A DNA stretch of 64,000 nucleotides from the NCBI GenBank assembly GCA_021740385.1, contig JAIOZY010000003.1, positions 62,001-126,000 on the forward strand, in the 5' to 3' direction. Positions within the stretch are counted from its first letter, which is position 1; every line of letters starts with the position of its first letter. Under the pieces are notes generated by a model. It was not told where the DNA came from, made no database searches, and saw nothing but the letters and a program-made list of their open reading frames with translations. Below are positions 51,898-60,951 of this stretch, piece after piece. This DNA comes from Prolixibacteraceae bacterium. GTDB lineage: Bacteria; Bacteroidota; Bacteroidia; Bacteroidales; Prolixibacteraceae. The position numbers and the translations under genes were made by a program.

Positions 51898-52605
51898 TCA
51901 TATCCGGTCCCTTCCGAAAATAAATTTCTCGAAATAATAGCGCAGCGGGTTTGAGTATTTCCTTTTTTTCCAGGGGCGACTGCTATGTGGCTGGTGAACA
52001 ACCTTCACTCCCGGTAAAATGTAATTTACAAATCCAGCATTTCGCGACATAGCCGTTACGGTTACATCAAACCAGTGCTTGTTTTTAGGCAGTTCCTCAA
52101 AGTCAAGGCTTTTTAATAGCCTGTTAGTTAACAGGGTGCAACAAAAACTCAGACGGTGTTTCGTTGCAATCACCGCTTCGCTTTTAGGTTTAATGTGATT
52201 GTAGGGAAAATTGACCGCCCCGTTTGCATCGGTTGTTAAAGCTGCAACCATCCCGGCATTTTTCAGCTTCCCGGCAAAATGAAGCAAGCGATTAATGGTA
52301 TCTTCTTTTACAAAAACATCCGATTCAATCAATAGCAAATGGGCTTTTTGTTCAAGGGCCCTTTTTTGGGCATCAATCAACACAAAACGGTAATTGGGCG
52401 AAGGGGTATCTACCACGTCTTCAAGGTTAACAAGCGTAAACCCAACCGTTGTTTTGTTTTGGAGCATTTCCTTGTTTTCGGGCAAACTCCAGTCGTTGTA
52501 TACAACAAAAGGGTTATTACTTTTCGCGCTACAAACATGTTCAATAGCCATCAACGATGTTTCAATTGAATCTTTAACCGGCATTACAATTAACAGGTTC
52601 TCCAT
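51898..52605 (-). CDS. Glycosyltransferase family 2-like protein
   Basis: The product has 235 residues. The N-terminal nucleotide-binding half has LLIVMPVKDSIETSLMAIEH and FVVYNDWSLPENKEML. The DxD-like position is in LLLIESDVFVKEDTINRLLH. The C-terminal part has HRLSFCCTLLTNRLLKSLDF and a basic end. It lacks membrane helices. The acceptor and donor sugars are unknown, and no other cell-surface glycan genes are adjacent. Confidence 0.82.
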   Translation of the reverse strand: MENLLIVMPVKDSIETSLMAIEHVCSAKSNNPFVVYNDWSLPENKEMLQNKTTVGFTLVNLEDVVDTPSPNYRFVLIDAQKRALEQKAHLLLIESDVFVKEDTINRLLHFAGKLKNAGMVAALTTDANGAVNFPYNHIKPKSEAVIATKHRLSFCCTLLTNRLLKSLDFEELPKNKHWFDVTVTAMSRNAGFVNYILPGVKVVHQPHSSRPWKKRKYSNPLRYYFEKFIFGRDRI

Positions 52606-52721
52606 GCAAACGGGCTTTTTGTCAAAAATAACGAAATTAAGCAGAAATATTGCCTTTTAAAAAACGGGCAACAAAGGTCACCAAAATTATAAACAGTGAG
52701 ATTCTGTGTTGAAAACTTTCG

Positions 52722-52753
52722 TTTGCCGGAGCACTAAAAATTGACTATTTTTG
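52722..52753 (+). promoter_or_regulatory. Complete Bacteroidota-type promoter (-33 TTTG, -7 TATTTTTG)
   Basis: TTTG at 52722-52725 and TATTTTTG at 52746-52753 are separated by 20 bases, the spacing of the primary sigma factor consensus in Bacteroidota. Transcription should begin near 52760, which places the start codon of the HU-SPOR gene downstream of it (GTG 52777). Confidence 0.75.
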
Positions 52754-52776
52754 ATATTATCAAAAAAAACAAAAAA

Positions 52777-53673
52777 GTGAATATTACTAAACACATATCA
52801 ACACTTTTGCAATTTCACGAGTGCGTGGTCGTTCCAGATTTTGGCGGGTTTATTTCAAACTACATACCTGCCCGTTACGACAAAAGCACGCAAACCTTTT
52901 TTCCCCCAAAAAAAGAAGTTGTTTTCAATTCCAAAATCAGGAAAAACGACGGTTTGCTTCTTAATTTTTTGGTTGAGGAAGAAAGCCTGACTTACCAAAA
53001 TGCACGTAAAGCCATCGAAGATTTTGTGGACCTTACACTTATTCGCTTAAACCACGGTGAAAAAGTTGATTTCCCCAATCTGGGTTCTTTGCACTTTTCA
53101 CACTCGGGGTCGTACGTTTTTGAAGCCAAACCAAACCTACAACTTATTGAAACATATGGGTTAACCGAATTTCATTACTTGCCGAAAACCCCAAAAAAAC
53201 AAGCCGTTGAGCGGCCGGCAGTAAGGGCATTACACCCCCATAAAAATGCAATACGCATTGCGGCCGGAATTGCTCTGTTGTTTGCACTATCGCTTTTCCC
53301 CGTGAAAAAAGAAAATTCGGTTTTCCAGTCGTCGTACCTTAACCCGCTATCGGTTATTACTTCGGAACCTGTAATGAATGAAGAGCCTGAACAGGTTATA
53401 GAAGAAAACGAACCCATTAAGGAAGAGACAACGAAAGAGGTGGCCAAAGCACCTTATATTCTCGTGGGCGGAAGTTTTTATTACCGCGATAATGCTGAAA
53501 CATTTAAAACACAACTCGAACAAAAAGGGCACATGGCCGAAGTGTTGGTTGTTGATGAACACTTTTTCCGCGTTTCGATTGATGCCTATTACGACTGGCA
53601 GCAAGCTATTGATGCCATGAAAAAATACAGGGGAACCCACCCGGGATCGGAAGCCTGGGTAAGCACCCGGTAA
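52777..53673 (+). CDS. HU-type DNA-binding domain protein fused to a membrane helix and SPOR domain
   Basis: The product has 298 residues from the GTG at 52777. An in-frame TTG at 52741 lies upstream of the likely transcription start and is rejected. The N-terminus is a CCDC81-like prokaryotic HU pair (NITKHISTLLQFHECVVVPD, FGGFISNY, then ARKAIEDFVDLTLIRLNHGE, about 1-125). A membrane helix (IRIAAGIALLFALSLFP, near 168-185), an acidic linker and a SPOR domain follow (YILVGGSFYYRDNAETFKTQ ... FFRVSIDAYYDWQQAI). SPOR domains bind denuded septal peptidoglycan, so this protein could link the nucleoid or cytoplasm to the division site. A terminator follows. Confidence 0.92.
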   Translation: MNITKHISTLLQFHECVVVPDFGGFISNYIPARYDKSTQTFFPPKKEVVFNSKIRKNDGLLLNFLVEEESLTYQNARKAIEDFVDLTLIRLNHGEKVDFPNLGSLHFSHSGSYVFEAKPNLQLIETYGLTEFHYLPKTPKKQAVERPAVRALHPHKNAIRIAAGIALLFALSLFPVKKENSVFQSSYLNPLSVITSEPVMNEEPEQVIEENEPIKEETTKEVAKAPYILVGGSFYYRDNAETFKTQLEQKGHMAEVLVVDEHFFRVSIDAYYDWQQAIDAMKKYRGTHPGSEAWVSTR

Positions 53674-53692
53674 ATAATATATTACTCTTAGG

Positions 53693-53723
53693 GGGCTGAT
53701 GCTTTTATCAGCCCTGTTTTTTT
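53693..53723 (+). terminator. Intrinsic terminator of the HU-SPOR gene
   Basis: A perfect 8-bp stem GGGCTGAT (53693-53700) / ATCAGCCC (53707-53714) with loop GCTTTT is followed by TGTTTTTTT. It lies 19 bases after the stop codon and 15 bases before the LD-carboxypeptidase ATG. Confidence 0.9.
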
Positions 53724-53738
53724 AACTTAATTTGAACC

Positions 53739-54641
53739 ATGCTTGTCCCTCCATATATCGAAAAAGGCGATAAAATCGGAATCGTTTCCATCGCTTCCAA
53801 AGTCGATCGCGATAAAATTGTACCTGCACTCGAAATGTTGGAAAAAAATGGTTTTGAAGTTATTAAAGGTGAACACATTTTTTCGGCCGTCAACCAGTTT
53901 GCTGCAACAGATGAACAACGTGCTGCCGATTTTCAAAAAATGATCGACAATCCGCAAATCAAAGCTGTAATTTTTTCGCGGGGTGGGTATGGCACTTTTC
54001 GAGCATTAAATTATATCGACTGGAACCGTTTTCTTAAACACCCGAAATGGATTGTTGGCTTTAGCGATATAACCGTTCTTCATGGTAAATTGGAAAAATT
54101 GGCAGTGGCATCGCTGCACGGTGTTATGCCGGGGCATTTTTTGCATGCCGGCAAACCAACCAAGGCATTTTCGTTACTAATGGAAACATTGAATGGCCAG
54201 CCAACAACGTACAAAATAAAAAGCCACAGGTTAAACCGGAATGGCAAGGCAAAAGGCCGGCTAACCGGTGGAAATTTGTCGGTTTTATACAGTTTAAGGG
54301 GTACCCCACTCGACGTTGATACCCGCGGAAAAATACTGTTTATTGAAGATTTAGGCGAATATTTATACCACCTCGATCGTATGATGGTAAACCTAAAAAA
54401 TGGAGAAAAACTCAGCAAGCTTGCAGGTTTGATCATCGGGCAATTCACCGGCATGAAAGATGGAAACACCCCCTTTGGAAAAAACGCTTACGAAATAATT
54501 TTCGATGCCATTAAAGAATATAACTACCCGGTAGTTTTCGATTTTCCATGCGGGCACATTGCTTCCAATTACCCGTTAAAATGCGGGATTGAAGCTGAAA
54601 TCAATGTAACAAAAAGCGAAACAATCTTTAAACAAAACTAA
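53739..54641 (+). CDS. Murein LD-carboxypeptidase (family S66)
   Basis: The product has 300 residues. The enzyme removes the terminal D-Ala from murein tetrapeptides during peptidoglycan recycling. The catalytic triad is readable: nucleophile Ser109 in WIVGFSDITVLHG, Glu203 in LFIEDLGEYLYHLDRMMVNL, and His273 in FPCGHIASNYPL. IFSRGGYGTFRALNYIDW is also diagnostic. No signal peptide is present, consistent with cytoplasmic recycling. It is 7 bases upstream of yraN. Confidence 0.95.
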   Translation: MLVPPYIEKGDKIGIVSIASKVDRDKIVPALEMLEKNGFEVIKGEHIFSAVNQFAATDEQRAADFQKMIDNPQIKAVIFSRGGYGTFRALNYIDWNRFLKHPKWIVGFSDITVLHGKLEKLAVASLHGVMPGHFLHAGKPTKAFSLLMETLNGQPTTYKIKSHRLNRNGKAKGRLTGGNLSVLYSLRGTPLDVDTRGKILFIEDLGEYLYHLDRMMVNLKNGEKLSKLAGLIIGQFTGMKDGNTPFGKNAYEIIFDAIKEYNYPVVFDFPCGHIASNYPLKCGIEAEINVTKSETIFKQN

Positions 54642-54648
54642 AACAGCC

Positions 54649-55017
54649 ATGGCACAACACACCGATTTGGGAAAAAAAGGCGAAGAAATTGCCATAAACC
54701 ACCTGGTTAACAAGGGATATACCATAAGGGACCGAAACTGGTATTACCAAAAACTGGAAATCGACATTGTAGCCGTCGATGGCGATGAACTGGTCATTGT
54801 TGAAGTGAAAACCCGAAGTGCCAGAATTTACGAAGATTTACGCGATTCGATCAGCAGCCGCAAAATACGATTTTTGGTAAATGCTGCCGAAGCCTACATA
54901 ATGGAACACGACCTGAATATGGACACCCGTTTTGATGTAATTGGCATTAAATGGTTTGGCGAAGATAAATTTACCATTGAACATTTTCCCGATGCTTTTT
55001 CTCCCCCGGTAAATTAA
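54649..55017 (+). CDS. UPF0102/YraN family endonuclease-like protein
   Basis: The product has 122 residues, the normal family length. The restriction-endonuclease-like core has LGKKGEEIAINHLVNKGYTI, DRNWYYQKLEIDIVAVDGDE (catalytic Asp) and LVIVEVKTRSARIYEDL (the ExK motif). The function is unsettled; a DNA or RNA nuclease role is inferred from the fold. It is the second gene after the LD-carboxypeptidase. Confidence 0.93.
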   Translation: MAQHTDLGKKGEEIAINHLVNKGYTIRDRNWYYQKLEIDIVAVDGDELVIVEVKTRSARIYEDLRDSISSRKIRFLVNAAEAYIMEHDLNMDTRFDVIGIKWFGEDKFTIEHFPDAFSPPVN

Positions 55018-55146
55018 CTCCATGTAAAGGCCATACTCTAAAATTTTTTAAAAATCCGGCTCTTTTCTGTAAAATAGGTAAGATTGTATATCTTAGCAGC
55101 TTAATTTAAAAACAGGGTCAATTATCACAATTGTAAATACTTTGAA

Positions 55147-55581
55147 ATGATAGTAAAAATTGTCAATAAATCGAACAATCCATTACCGGCTTACAGCACA
55201 ATACATTCAGCCGGTATGGACCTTCGCGCACATATTGATCACGATATTGAACTTAAACCCCTTGAAAGGACACTGGTCCCAACGGGGCTATACATTGAAT
55301 TGCCAGTGGGCTTCGAAGCCCAGATAAGGCCCCGCAGTGGCCTGGCAATAAAACAGGGAATAACCGTTTTAAATACACCGGGAACAATCGATGCCGATTA
55401 CCGGGGCGAAATTCGTGTTATACTTGTAAACCTTTCGAACGAAAAAGTTATCATTAAAAGCGGAGAACGGATTTGCCAGATAATTGTTTCAAAACACGAA
55501 ACGGTAACATGGGAACAAGTAGCAATTTTGGAAGAAACAAAACGAGGAGAAGGTGGTTTTGGCCACACCGGCAAAAAATAG
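55147..55581 (+). CDS. dut: dUTP diphosphatase
   Basis: The product has 144 residues, the size of trimeric dUTPases, which hydrolyse dUTP to dUMP and pyrophosphate. All five motifs are visible: [11 protein letters not shown] (1), [11 protein letters not shown] (2), [15 protein letters not shown] (3), [10 protein letters not shown] (4) and the C-terminal Gly-rich [10 protein letters not shown] (5). It is followed after 11 bases by the TPR lipoprotein gene. Confidence 0.97.
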   Translation: MIVKIVNKSNNPLPAYSTIHSAGMDLRAHIDHDIELKPLERTLVPTGLYIELPVGFEAQIRPRSGLAIKQGITVLNTPGTIDADYRGEIRVILVNLSNEKVIIKSGERICQIIVSKHETVTWEQVAILEETKRGEGGFGHTGKK

Positions 55582-55592
55582 TAGCAAAAACA

Positions 55593-57356
55593 ATGAACAA
55601 AATAATAATCTTTTTTTTAGCATCGATACTTTTCTTTTTTACGGCATGCAGTACTCAGAAAAAAATAGCAGAAACTTCTGAGAAAGATAATACTACAACC
55701 AGTGAAGACGGATTTGCAAGTGAACAGAAAAAAATTGAATTTGAATACCTTTTTATCGAGGGACTGAAACAAAAAATGATTGGCAGCCCCGATAACGCCA
55801 TTCAATATTTCAACAGTTGCCTTGATATTATGCCCAATTCGGCAGCCGTTTTGTACGAACTTGCCAACATCCACTACATAAAAAACGACTTTACAAGCGC
55901 AAAGTTGTTGTTAGAAAGGGCCATTGATATCAACCCCGAAAATAAATGGTACAAGCTACTCCTTGCGCAAATTTTGCAAAACAACCAGCAATACCTCGAG
56001 GCCAGTAAAATATACCGGGAATTGATAAAAACCGAACCCGACAACATCAATTTTTATTACCTCAATGCTTTACTTTTATCATCGGGCGGCCAATACGATG
56101 AAGCCATAAAAGCCTACAACCAACTTGAAGAAAAAACCGGCTTTAACGAACAAATTTCTATGGCACGCCAACAACTTTATCGCCAGGCAGGAAAAGATAA
56201 GGAAGCGTATAAAGAAATTGAAAAACTGATTGAACACGATCCCACTGTACCGGAATACTACGGCCTGCTTGCCGACATGTACAAAGAAGACGGTGAAATG
56301 AACAAAGCACTCGAGTATTACAATAAAGTACTTGAAATTGAACCCGGAAACGGTTTTGTTCACTTTTCGCTTGCAACGTTTTACATCCAGAATAAAGAAC
56401 CTGAAAAAGCATTTACGCATGCCAAACAAGGGTTTCATAACCCCGATATCGAAATTGAAACAAAAATTCAGCTCTACCTTATGCTGGCCACTGCACCCAA
56501 AGAACAGAATTTTAGCGATGAAGAAATTTTGGAATTGGTCGATATTATTTCACAAGTACACCCCGATGATCCCCGCAGTTACAGCATTAAGGCCGATTAT
56601 TTTATTCAACGCAACCGGTTATCCGAAGCAAAGGACTATTTAGAAAAAGCCCTCGATGTTGATCCCAACTCGTACCCACTTTGGGAACAACTGATAATTT
56701 TAGACAACCAAACCGGTGATTATGAAAGCATGGGCAAACACAGCAAAAAAACCATGGAGTTGTTTCCCACCCAACCGCTTCCTTACGTGTTGAATGCCGT
56801 TGCCAACATTCAATTGGAAGCGTATGAAAAAGCCCTCGATGCACTTGAAGCCGGGCAAACGTACCTTGTCGATAATAAAAAGCTTGAGGCCCAGTTTGAG
56901 CTATACAGGGCCGAAGCATATTACAACCTGAACAAACGCAGTGAAGCATTCGAGGCCTTCGAAAAAGTAATTGAAATTGAGCCCGATAACTACATGGCCA
57001 TGAATAACTATGCTTATTACCTGTCGTTAAAAGGTGAAAAACTCGACAGGGCTGAAATGTTAAGCAGTGAAGTTGTTAAGGCCAATCCGAACAACCCAAC
57101 ATATCTCGATACACATGCCTGGGTACTGTTTAAAAAACAAGAATTCCGCCTGGCAAAATTTTACATGGAAACCGCTATGAAAAACGGTGGCAACGAAAGC
57201 GCGGTGGTTGTTGAACACTATGGCGATATTTTGTACAACCTTGGCGAAACCGAAAAGGCCATTAAAAACTGGGAAAAATCGGCCGAAATGGGCAATGAAT
57301 CAAAAACATTGCAACAAAAAATTTTTGAAAAAAGGTATATAGAAGGAGAAGAATAA
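55593..57356 (+). CDS. TPR-repeat lipoprotein
   Basis: The product has 587 residues from the ATG at 55593; the frame upstream to 55473 lies inside dut and is rejected. The lipoprotein signal is FFLASILFFFTACSTQ (Cys near 19). About 13 tetratricopeptide repeats fill the mature part (NAIQYFNSCLDIMPNSAAVL; KALEYYNKVLEIEPGNGFVH; SEAFEAFEKVIEIEPDNYMA). The position after dut and before DUF4292 and EnvC-type genes recurs in Bacteroidota (from memory), so a role in outer-membrane or cell-wall assembly is plausible. It shares one base with the next gene (TAATG). Confidence 0.93.
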   Translation: MNKIIIFFLASILFFFTACSTQKKIAETSEKDNTTTSEDGFASEQKKIEFEYLFIEGLKQKMIGSPDNAIQYFNSCLDIMPNSAAVLYELANIHYIKNDFTSAKLLLERAIDINPENKWYKLLLAQILQNNQQYLEASKIYRELIKTEPDNINFYYLNALLLSSGGQYDEAIKAYNQLEEKTGFNEQISMARQQLYRQAGKDKEAYKEIEKLIEHDPTVPEYYGLLADMYKEDGEMNKALEYYNKVLEIEPGNGFVHFSLATFYIQNKEPEKAFTHAKQGFHNPDIEIETKIQLYLMLATAPKEQNFSDEEILELVDIISQVHPDDPRSYSIKADYFIQRNRLSEAKDYLEKALDVDPNSYPLWEQLIILDNQTGDYESMGKHSKKTMELFPTQPLPYVLNAVANIQLEAYEKALDALEAGQTYLVDNKKLEAQFELYRAEAYYNLNKRSEAFEAFEKVIEIEPDNYMAMNNYAYYLSLKGEKLDRAEMLSSEVVKANPNNPTYLDTHAWVLFKKQEFRLAKFYMETAMKNGGNESAVVVEHYGDILYNLGETEKAIKNWEKSAEMGNESKTLQQKIFEKRYIEGEE

Positions 57357-58252
57357 TGGGAAGAAAGCACATCGATAACGTTTTATATTACGCTATACTT
57401 TTTTTTATAATAACCTGGCTATTATCATCGTGCAGTGTTTCAAGGCGCGTACCTGCAACTTTCGAAGTACGGCCCATGCCAACCACAAAAATTATCCGGA
57501 AAATTGAAACCGAAAAGCCCCGTTACAAAAATTATTCGTCAAAAAAAGTATCGGTACGCTTTGAAAATGGTGAAAATAAAAACATTTTTTCAGGACAGTT
57601 AAAAATTGACCGCGACAATTGCATCATCATTTCGATGAAGAAAATGAGTGTCCCGCTCGGGAAAGGAAAAATTACACCCGATAGTATTAAATTCGTAAAT
57701 TATTTCGATCGTAATTTTATTTCCGAAGACATCGGAAAAATTAAAAACATTATAGGTTTTCCGCTCGATTACCCAATGTTGCAGAATTTGCTTGCCGGTA
57801 ATATTGCTGAAATAATTGACCAAAAATTTAACGGTAGGGAACTGCTTTCATCCATCGATTCGCAACAGTATCGTCTGCAAAGCCAGTTAACACCACGCGT
57901 TAGCCGGGTGCTTGAATCGGGCAATCAAAACCGCATCGAACGTTTCATGAAAAGACACGATGACGATGAGTTTTCAACCCTCACAATTTGGGTCGATCCG
58001 CAATATTTTGTGGTGAAAAAAATGGTTATGGACAACTACAAAACACAAGAAAACATTTCGGTTGTTTTTGACGAACATGAACTGATTGGCAGAAGCTTAT
58101 ACCCCCAAAACTTTGTTATTGAATATCATTCAGAAAGAAATAAGTCATTGATTGAAATAAATTTATCAAAATCGTCGGTTAATAGGGAAAAAGATTTTAG
58201 CTTCAATATTCCCGACAGTTACGAAAAATTAAAAATGGTAAGCGTTCAATAA
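57356..58252 (+). CDS. DUF4292 family lipoprotein
   Basis: The product has 298 residues. A lipoprotein signal (ILFFIITWLLSSCSVSRRVP, Cys near 26) precedes a beta-rich LolA/LolB-like domain with KKVSVRFENGENKNIFSGQL, INIGFPLDYP-like IGFPLDYPMLQNLLAGN, and ISVVFDEHELIGRSLYPQNF. The DUF4292 family is Bacteroidota-specific and has no established function; a lipoprotein-carrier fold is inferred. The ATG overlaps the preceding stop by one base and is preceded by AGAAGGAG. Confidence 0.9.
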   Translation: MGRKHIDNVLYYAILFFIITWLLSSCSVSRRVPATFEVRPMPTTKIIRKIETEKPRYKNYSSKKVSVRFENGENKNIFSGQLKIDRDNCIIISMKKMSVPLGKGKITPDSIKFVNYFDRNFISEDIGKIKNIIGFPLDYPMLQNLLAGNIAEIIDQKFNGRELLSSIDSQQYRLQSQLTPRVSRVLESGNQNRIERFMKRHDDDEFSTLTIWVDPQYFVVKKMVMDNYKTQENISVVFDEHELIGRSLYPQNFVIEYHSERNKSLIEINLSKSSVNREKDFSFNIPDSYEKLKMVSVQ

Positions 58253-58273
58253 AACGGGCAACCAGCCGTGTAA

Positions 58274-58281
58274 TAATTTTG
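58274..58281 (+). promoter_or_regulatory. Possible -7 element upstream of the EnvC-like gene
   Basis: TAATTTTG matches TAnnTTTG and lies about 90 bases before the ATG at 58372. No -33 TTTG was found. It suggests that the EnvC-like gene can be transcribed separately from the preceding three genes. Confidence 0.4.
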
Positions 58282-58371
58282 GCATTATGTCTATCATACA
58301 TGGCAAAATGTAAGCCTGCAATTTGACCCGATAAACAATCGGAATCTGACTAAAATGAAAGCATCAGACAA

Positions 58372-59553
58372 ATGAAACAAATTGGCATAGCTTTTTGTAT
58401 TGCTGCCTTCCTTTTTTCTTTCACGGTAAAAGCACAAACACTTAACGAGCTGAAAAACCGGAAAGAAAAAACAAAAAAGGAAATTGAATACACCAACCGT
58501 TTATTAAACGAAACGGGAAAAGATACCCGTGTATCAATAAACAAGCTATCCATTCTAAACCAAAAAATCAAACTACGTAACGAACTGATTGCCGATTATA
58601 ATACACAACTTAACCTGCTCCAAAAATCGATTGACGATAACCAGTTTATTGTAGACTTGCTTACCAACGACCTCGAGCGCATACGGCATGAATATGCCCA
58701 AATGATTAAACAGGCTTACCGGAACCGCGGTAACTATAATTTACTGATATTCCTGTTTTCGAGCAAAAGCTTCAACCAGGCATACAAACGGTTTTTATAC
58801 CTGCGGCAAATGGCCCGGTACCGTAAAAAACAATCTGAACAAATTGAGGCTATACGCACGGTGCTCAGACTAAAAATAGAGGATCTGAATACACGCAAAC
58901 AGGAACAGCAGGAAATATTGACCCAACAAATGGCCGAAACTTCGAAGTTAAAACAGGAAAAAGAAAAACAGAATAACTATTATAGCCAGCTAAAAAAACG
59001 TGAACGCGAATTGAAAAAACACCTGGAAAAACAGGAACAAATTGAAAAGAAACTGGAACAAGAAATTCAGCGTATAATTGAAGAAGAAGCACGTAAAGCA
59101 CGGCAAAAGGCCCTAACAGCCGAAGAGTTAAAACTATCGGAAGATTTCGGAAAAAACAAAGGGCGGTTTCCGTGGCCTGTTAAAAGCGGTATTATTACCG
59201 ATAAATTTGGTGAACATTCGCACCCGGTAATGAAAAACATCATTATAAGAAATAACGGTATCGACATAACAACCAACGAAGGCGAGAACGCCCTGGCCAT
59301 TTTTAACGGTAAAGTTAGCCGGGTTTTTGCCATACCCGGGGGCAACATGGCCGTTATACTCCGGCACGGGGAATACATCAGCGTTTATTCTAACTTAAAC
59401 AGCGTTTTTGTAAAACAGGGCGACGAGATTAAAACACTGCAGCAAATCGGATCCATTTTTACCGATAAACACGAGGGAAACAAAACCGTTTTGAAATTCC
59501 AGATTTGGAAAGAAAACCTGAAACTGAACCCCGAAGAGTGGATTTTAAAATAA
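58372..59553 (+). CDS. EnvC-like murein hydrolase activator with degenerate LytM domain
   Basis: The product has 393 residues. A signal peptide (FLFSFTVKAQ) is followed by two long coiled-coil segments (about 20-130 and 160-255; EKQNNYYSQLKKRERELKKH) and a C-terminal LytM/M23 domain (about 270-393). The zinc ligands of active M23 peptidases are missing: the HxxxD site reads RNNGIDI and the HxH site reads LKFQIWKE. This is the pattern of EnvC, which activates amidases at the septum rather than cutting peptidoglycan itself. It follows the TPR/DUF4292 pair. Confidence 0.93.
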   Translation: MKQIGIAFCIAAFLFSFTVKAQTLNELKNRKEKTKKEIEYTNRLLNETGKDTRVSINKLSILNQKIKLRNELIADYNTQLNLLQKSIDDNQFIVDLLTNDLERIRHEYAQMIKQAYRNRGNYNLLIFLFSSKSFNQAYKRFLYLRQMARYRKKQSEQIEAIRTVLRLKIEDLNTRKQEQQEILTQQMAETSKLKQEKEKQNNYYSQLKKRERELKKHLEKQEQIEKKLEQEIQRIIEEEARKARQKALTAEELKLSEDFGKNKGRFPWPVKSGIITDKFGEHSHPVMKNIIIRNNGIDITTNEGENALAIFNGKVSRVFAIPGGNMAVILRHGEYISVYSNLNSVFVKQGDEIKTLQQIGSIFTDKHEGNKTVLKFQIWKENLKLNPEEWILK

Positions 59554-59577
59554 CGATAAGTAAACAAAATTTCAATG

Positions 59578-60279
59578 TCAGATACTTGCCATTCTTCTCA
59601 GGGTGGGCACATCGAGAAAACGGATTTTCCGCCCTTTCAGCTCAATCAGTTTATCCTGCTTAAATTCCGACAACAACCTGATAACTGACTCGGTAGCTGT
59701 ACCAACCATGTTAGCCAACTCCTCGCGGGTGAGCGATATTTGCAAGGTTCCGTCATCGTCTACATCAAAATTATCTTTCAGTAGAAGCAACACTTCGGCC
59801 AACCTTTCGCGCACGGTTTTTTGAGCAATATCGGTAATGTAGTCGTTAGCTTCACGCAGCTCGCGGCACAAAATCTGGATCATCCAGTGTGAAAATTTCC
59901 AATTGTTTTGCAGCAAGTACAACAAGGTTTGATAGGGTATGTGGCACAAAACGGCATCATCGATAACTTTCGCCGAAGTACATGCCAGTTCCTGGCTAAG
60001 TAACGACCTGAAAGCGATAATGTCGCCCTGCTTAACAAAACGAATTATTTGCTCTTTTCCGTCAATACCGGTTTTGTAAATTTTCAGTATCCCGTTTGTT
60101 ACACAATAAAAGCCTGTTAACCGGGTACCTTCGCGGTAAACGACACTTCCCTTTTTGTAAGTTTGGCATGTTTTATCATAATTCAACTTCCCAATTTCGG
60201 TGTCGGTCAGGTGTTTAAAAAACTTAAACTCCGATAAATTGGTCTCTTCCGGTTGTGGAATATATGATGAACTTCTCAT
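59578..60279 (-). CDS. Crp/Fnr-family transcriptional regulator
   Basis: The product has 233 residues. A cyclic-nucleotide-binding-like beta-roll covers about 20-140 (YKKGSVVYREGTRLTGFYCV; KQGDIIAFRSLLSQ). It is followed by a dimerisation helix and a Crp-type HTH (LTREELANMVGTATESVIRL, LSEFK). No FNR-type N-terminal cysteine cluster is visible, so oxygen sensing through a [4Fe-4S] centre is unlikely. The gene is divergent from an OsmC-family gene, and a CRP-like box lies between them. Confidence 0.93.
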   Translation of the reverse strand: MRSSSYIPQPEETNLSEFKFFKHLTDTEIGKLNYDKTCQTYKKGSVVYREGTRLTGFYCVTNGILKIYKTGIDGKEQIIRFVKQGDIIAFRSLLSQELACTSAKVIDDAVLCHIPYQTLLYLLQNNWKFSHWMIQILCRELREANDYITDIAQKTVRERLAEVLLLLKDNFDVDDDGTLQISLTREELANMVGTATESVIRLLSEFKQDKLIELKGRKIRFLDVPTLRRMASI

Positions 60280-60417
60280 AACAACTACTGTAAAAAATTT
60301 TGATAATTTTAAATTTCAAGTAAATATAGTGATTATAACAATTCCAATAAAAAAAATGTAAATCGCAGAAAACCCTTAATGAACATTCCGCAGGCAATTT
60401 AACCTTGCGTATGCAAT

Positions 60418-60433
60418 TGTGACCAAAATTACA
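60418..60433. promoter_or_regulatory. CRP-like operator candidate
   Basis: TGTGA-CCAAAA-TTACA has one mismatch to the TGTGA-N6-TCACA Crp/Fnr-family consensus and lies in the shared intergenic region, 55 bases upstream of the OsmC start. It is a natural target for the adjacent regulator, though DNA specificity in this lineage is not established. Confidence 0.4.
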
Positions 60434-60487
60434 TATTTTGTATAAAGTAGTTTATTATTTTGAGGCTTAATGTAAAAATTGAATTAT

Positions 60488-60901
60488 ATGAAACAAGAAA
60501 CATTGTTAACATGGAAGGGCAACATGGCCTTCGAAACCGAAATGGACGGACACATCCTGCGCCTGGATGCATCGGAAAAAGTGGGTGGCCACAACACGGG
60601 AATGAGACCCAAGGGTTTGATGCTCACATCACTTGCGGGTTGTACCGGTATGGATGTAATTTCTATTTTAAAGAAAATGAAAATTGAACCAGATGAATTT
60701 AACGTACGGGTTGATGGTTTTTTAACCGAAGAACACCCAAAATACTACAATAAAATGCACATTATTTATGAATTCAAAGGTGAAAATCTGCCCGAAGAAA
60801 AACTGAAACGCGCCATTGAATTGTCGCAAGATAAATACTGTGGTGTTTCGGCTTTGTATAAAAAAGCGATTGAATTAACCTACGAAATAAAAATCCTTTA
60901 A
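60488..60901 (+). CDS. OsmC/Ohr-family redox protein
   Basis: The product has 137 residues from the ATG at 60488 (MKQETLLTWKG); a TTG at 60479 in frame is less likely. OsmC-fold peroxidases reduce organic hydroperoxides with two cysteines; both are present, in LTSLAGCTGMDV (Cys52) and LSQDKYCGVSAL (Cys118). It lies divergent to a Crp/Fnr-type regulator. Confidence 0.93.
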   Translation: MKQETLLTWKGNMAFETEMDGHILRLDASEKVGGHNTGMRPKGLMLTSLAGCTGMDVISILKKMKIEPDEFNVRVDGFLTEEHPKYYNKMHIIYEFKGENLPEEKLKRAIELSQDKYCGVSALYKKAIELTYEIKIL

Positions 60902-60951
60902 CGGTTGTTGTATCCCGTTAAAAAATAATTGAAAAATGTTTCCCTAGAAAA

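Noticed and set aside
52741-52776. TTG start for the HU-SPOR protein
   Set aside because: It lies upstream of the predicted transcription start and overlaps the -7 element.
55473-55592. Upstream extension of the TPR lipoprotein
   Set aside because: It overlaps the dut gene in another frame and would destroy the lipoprotein signal.
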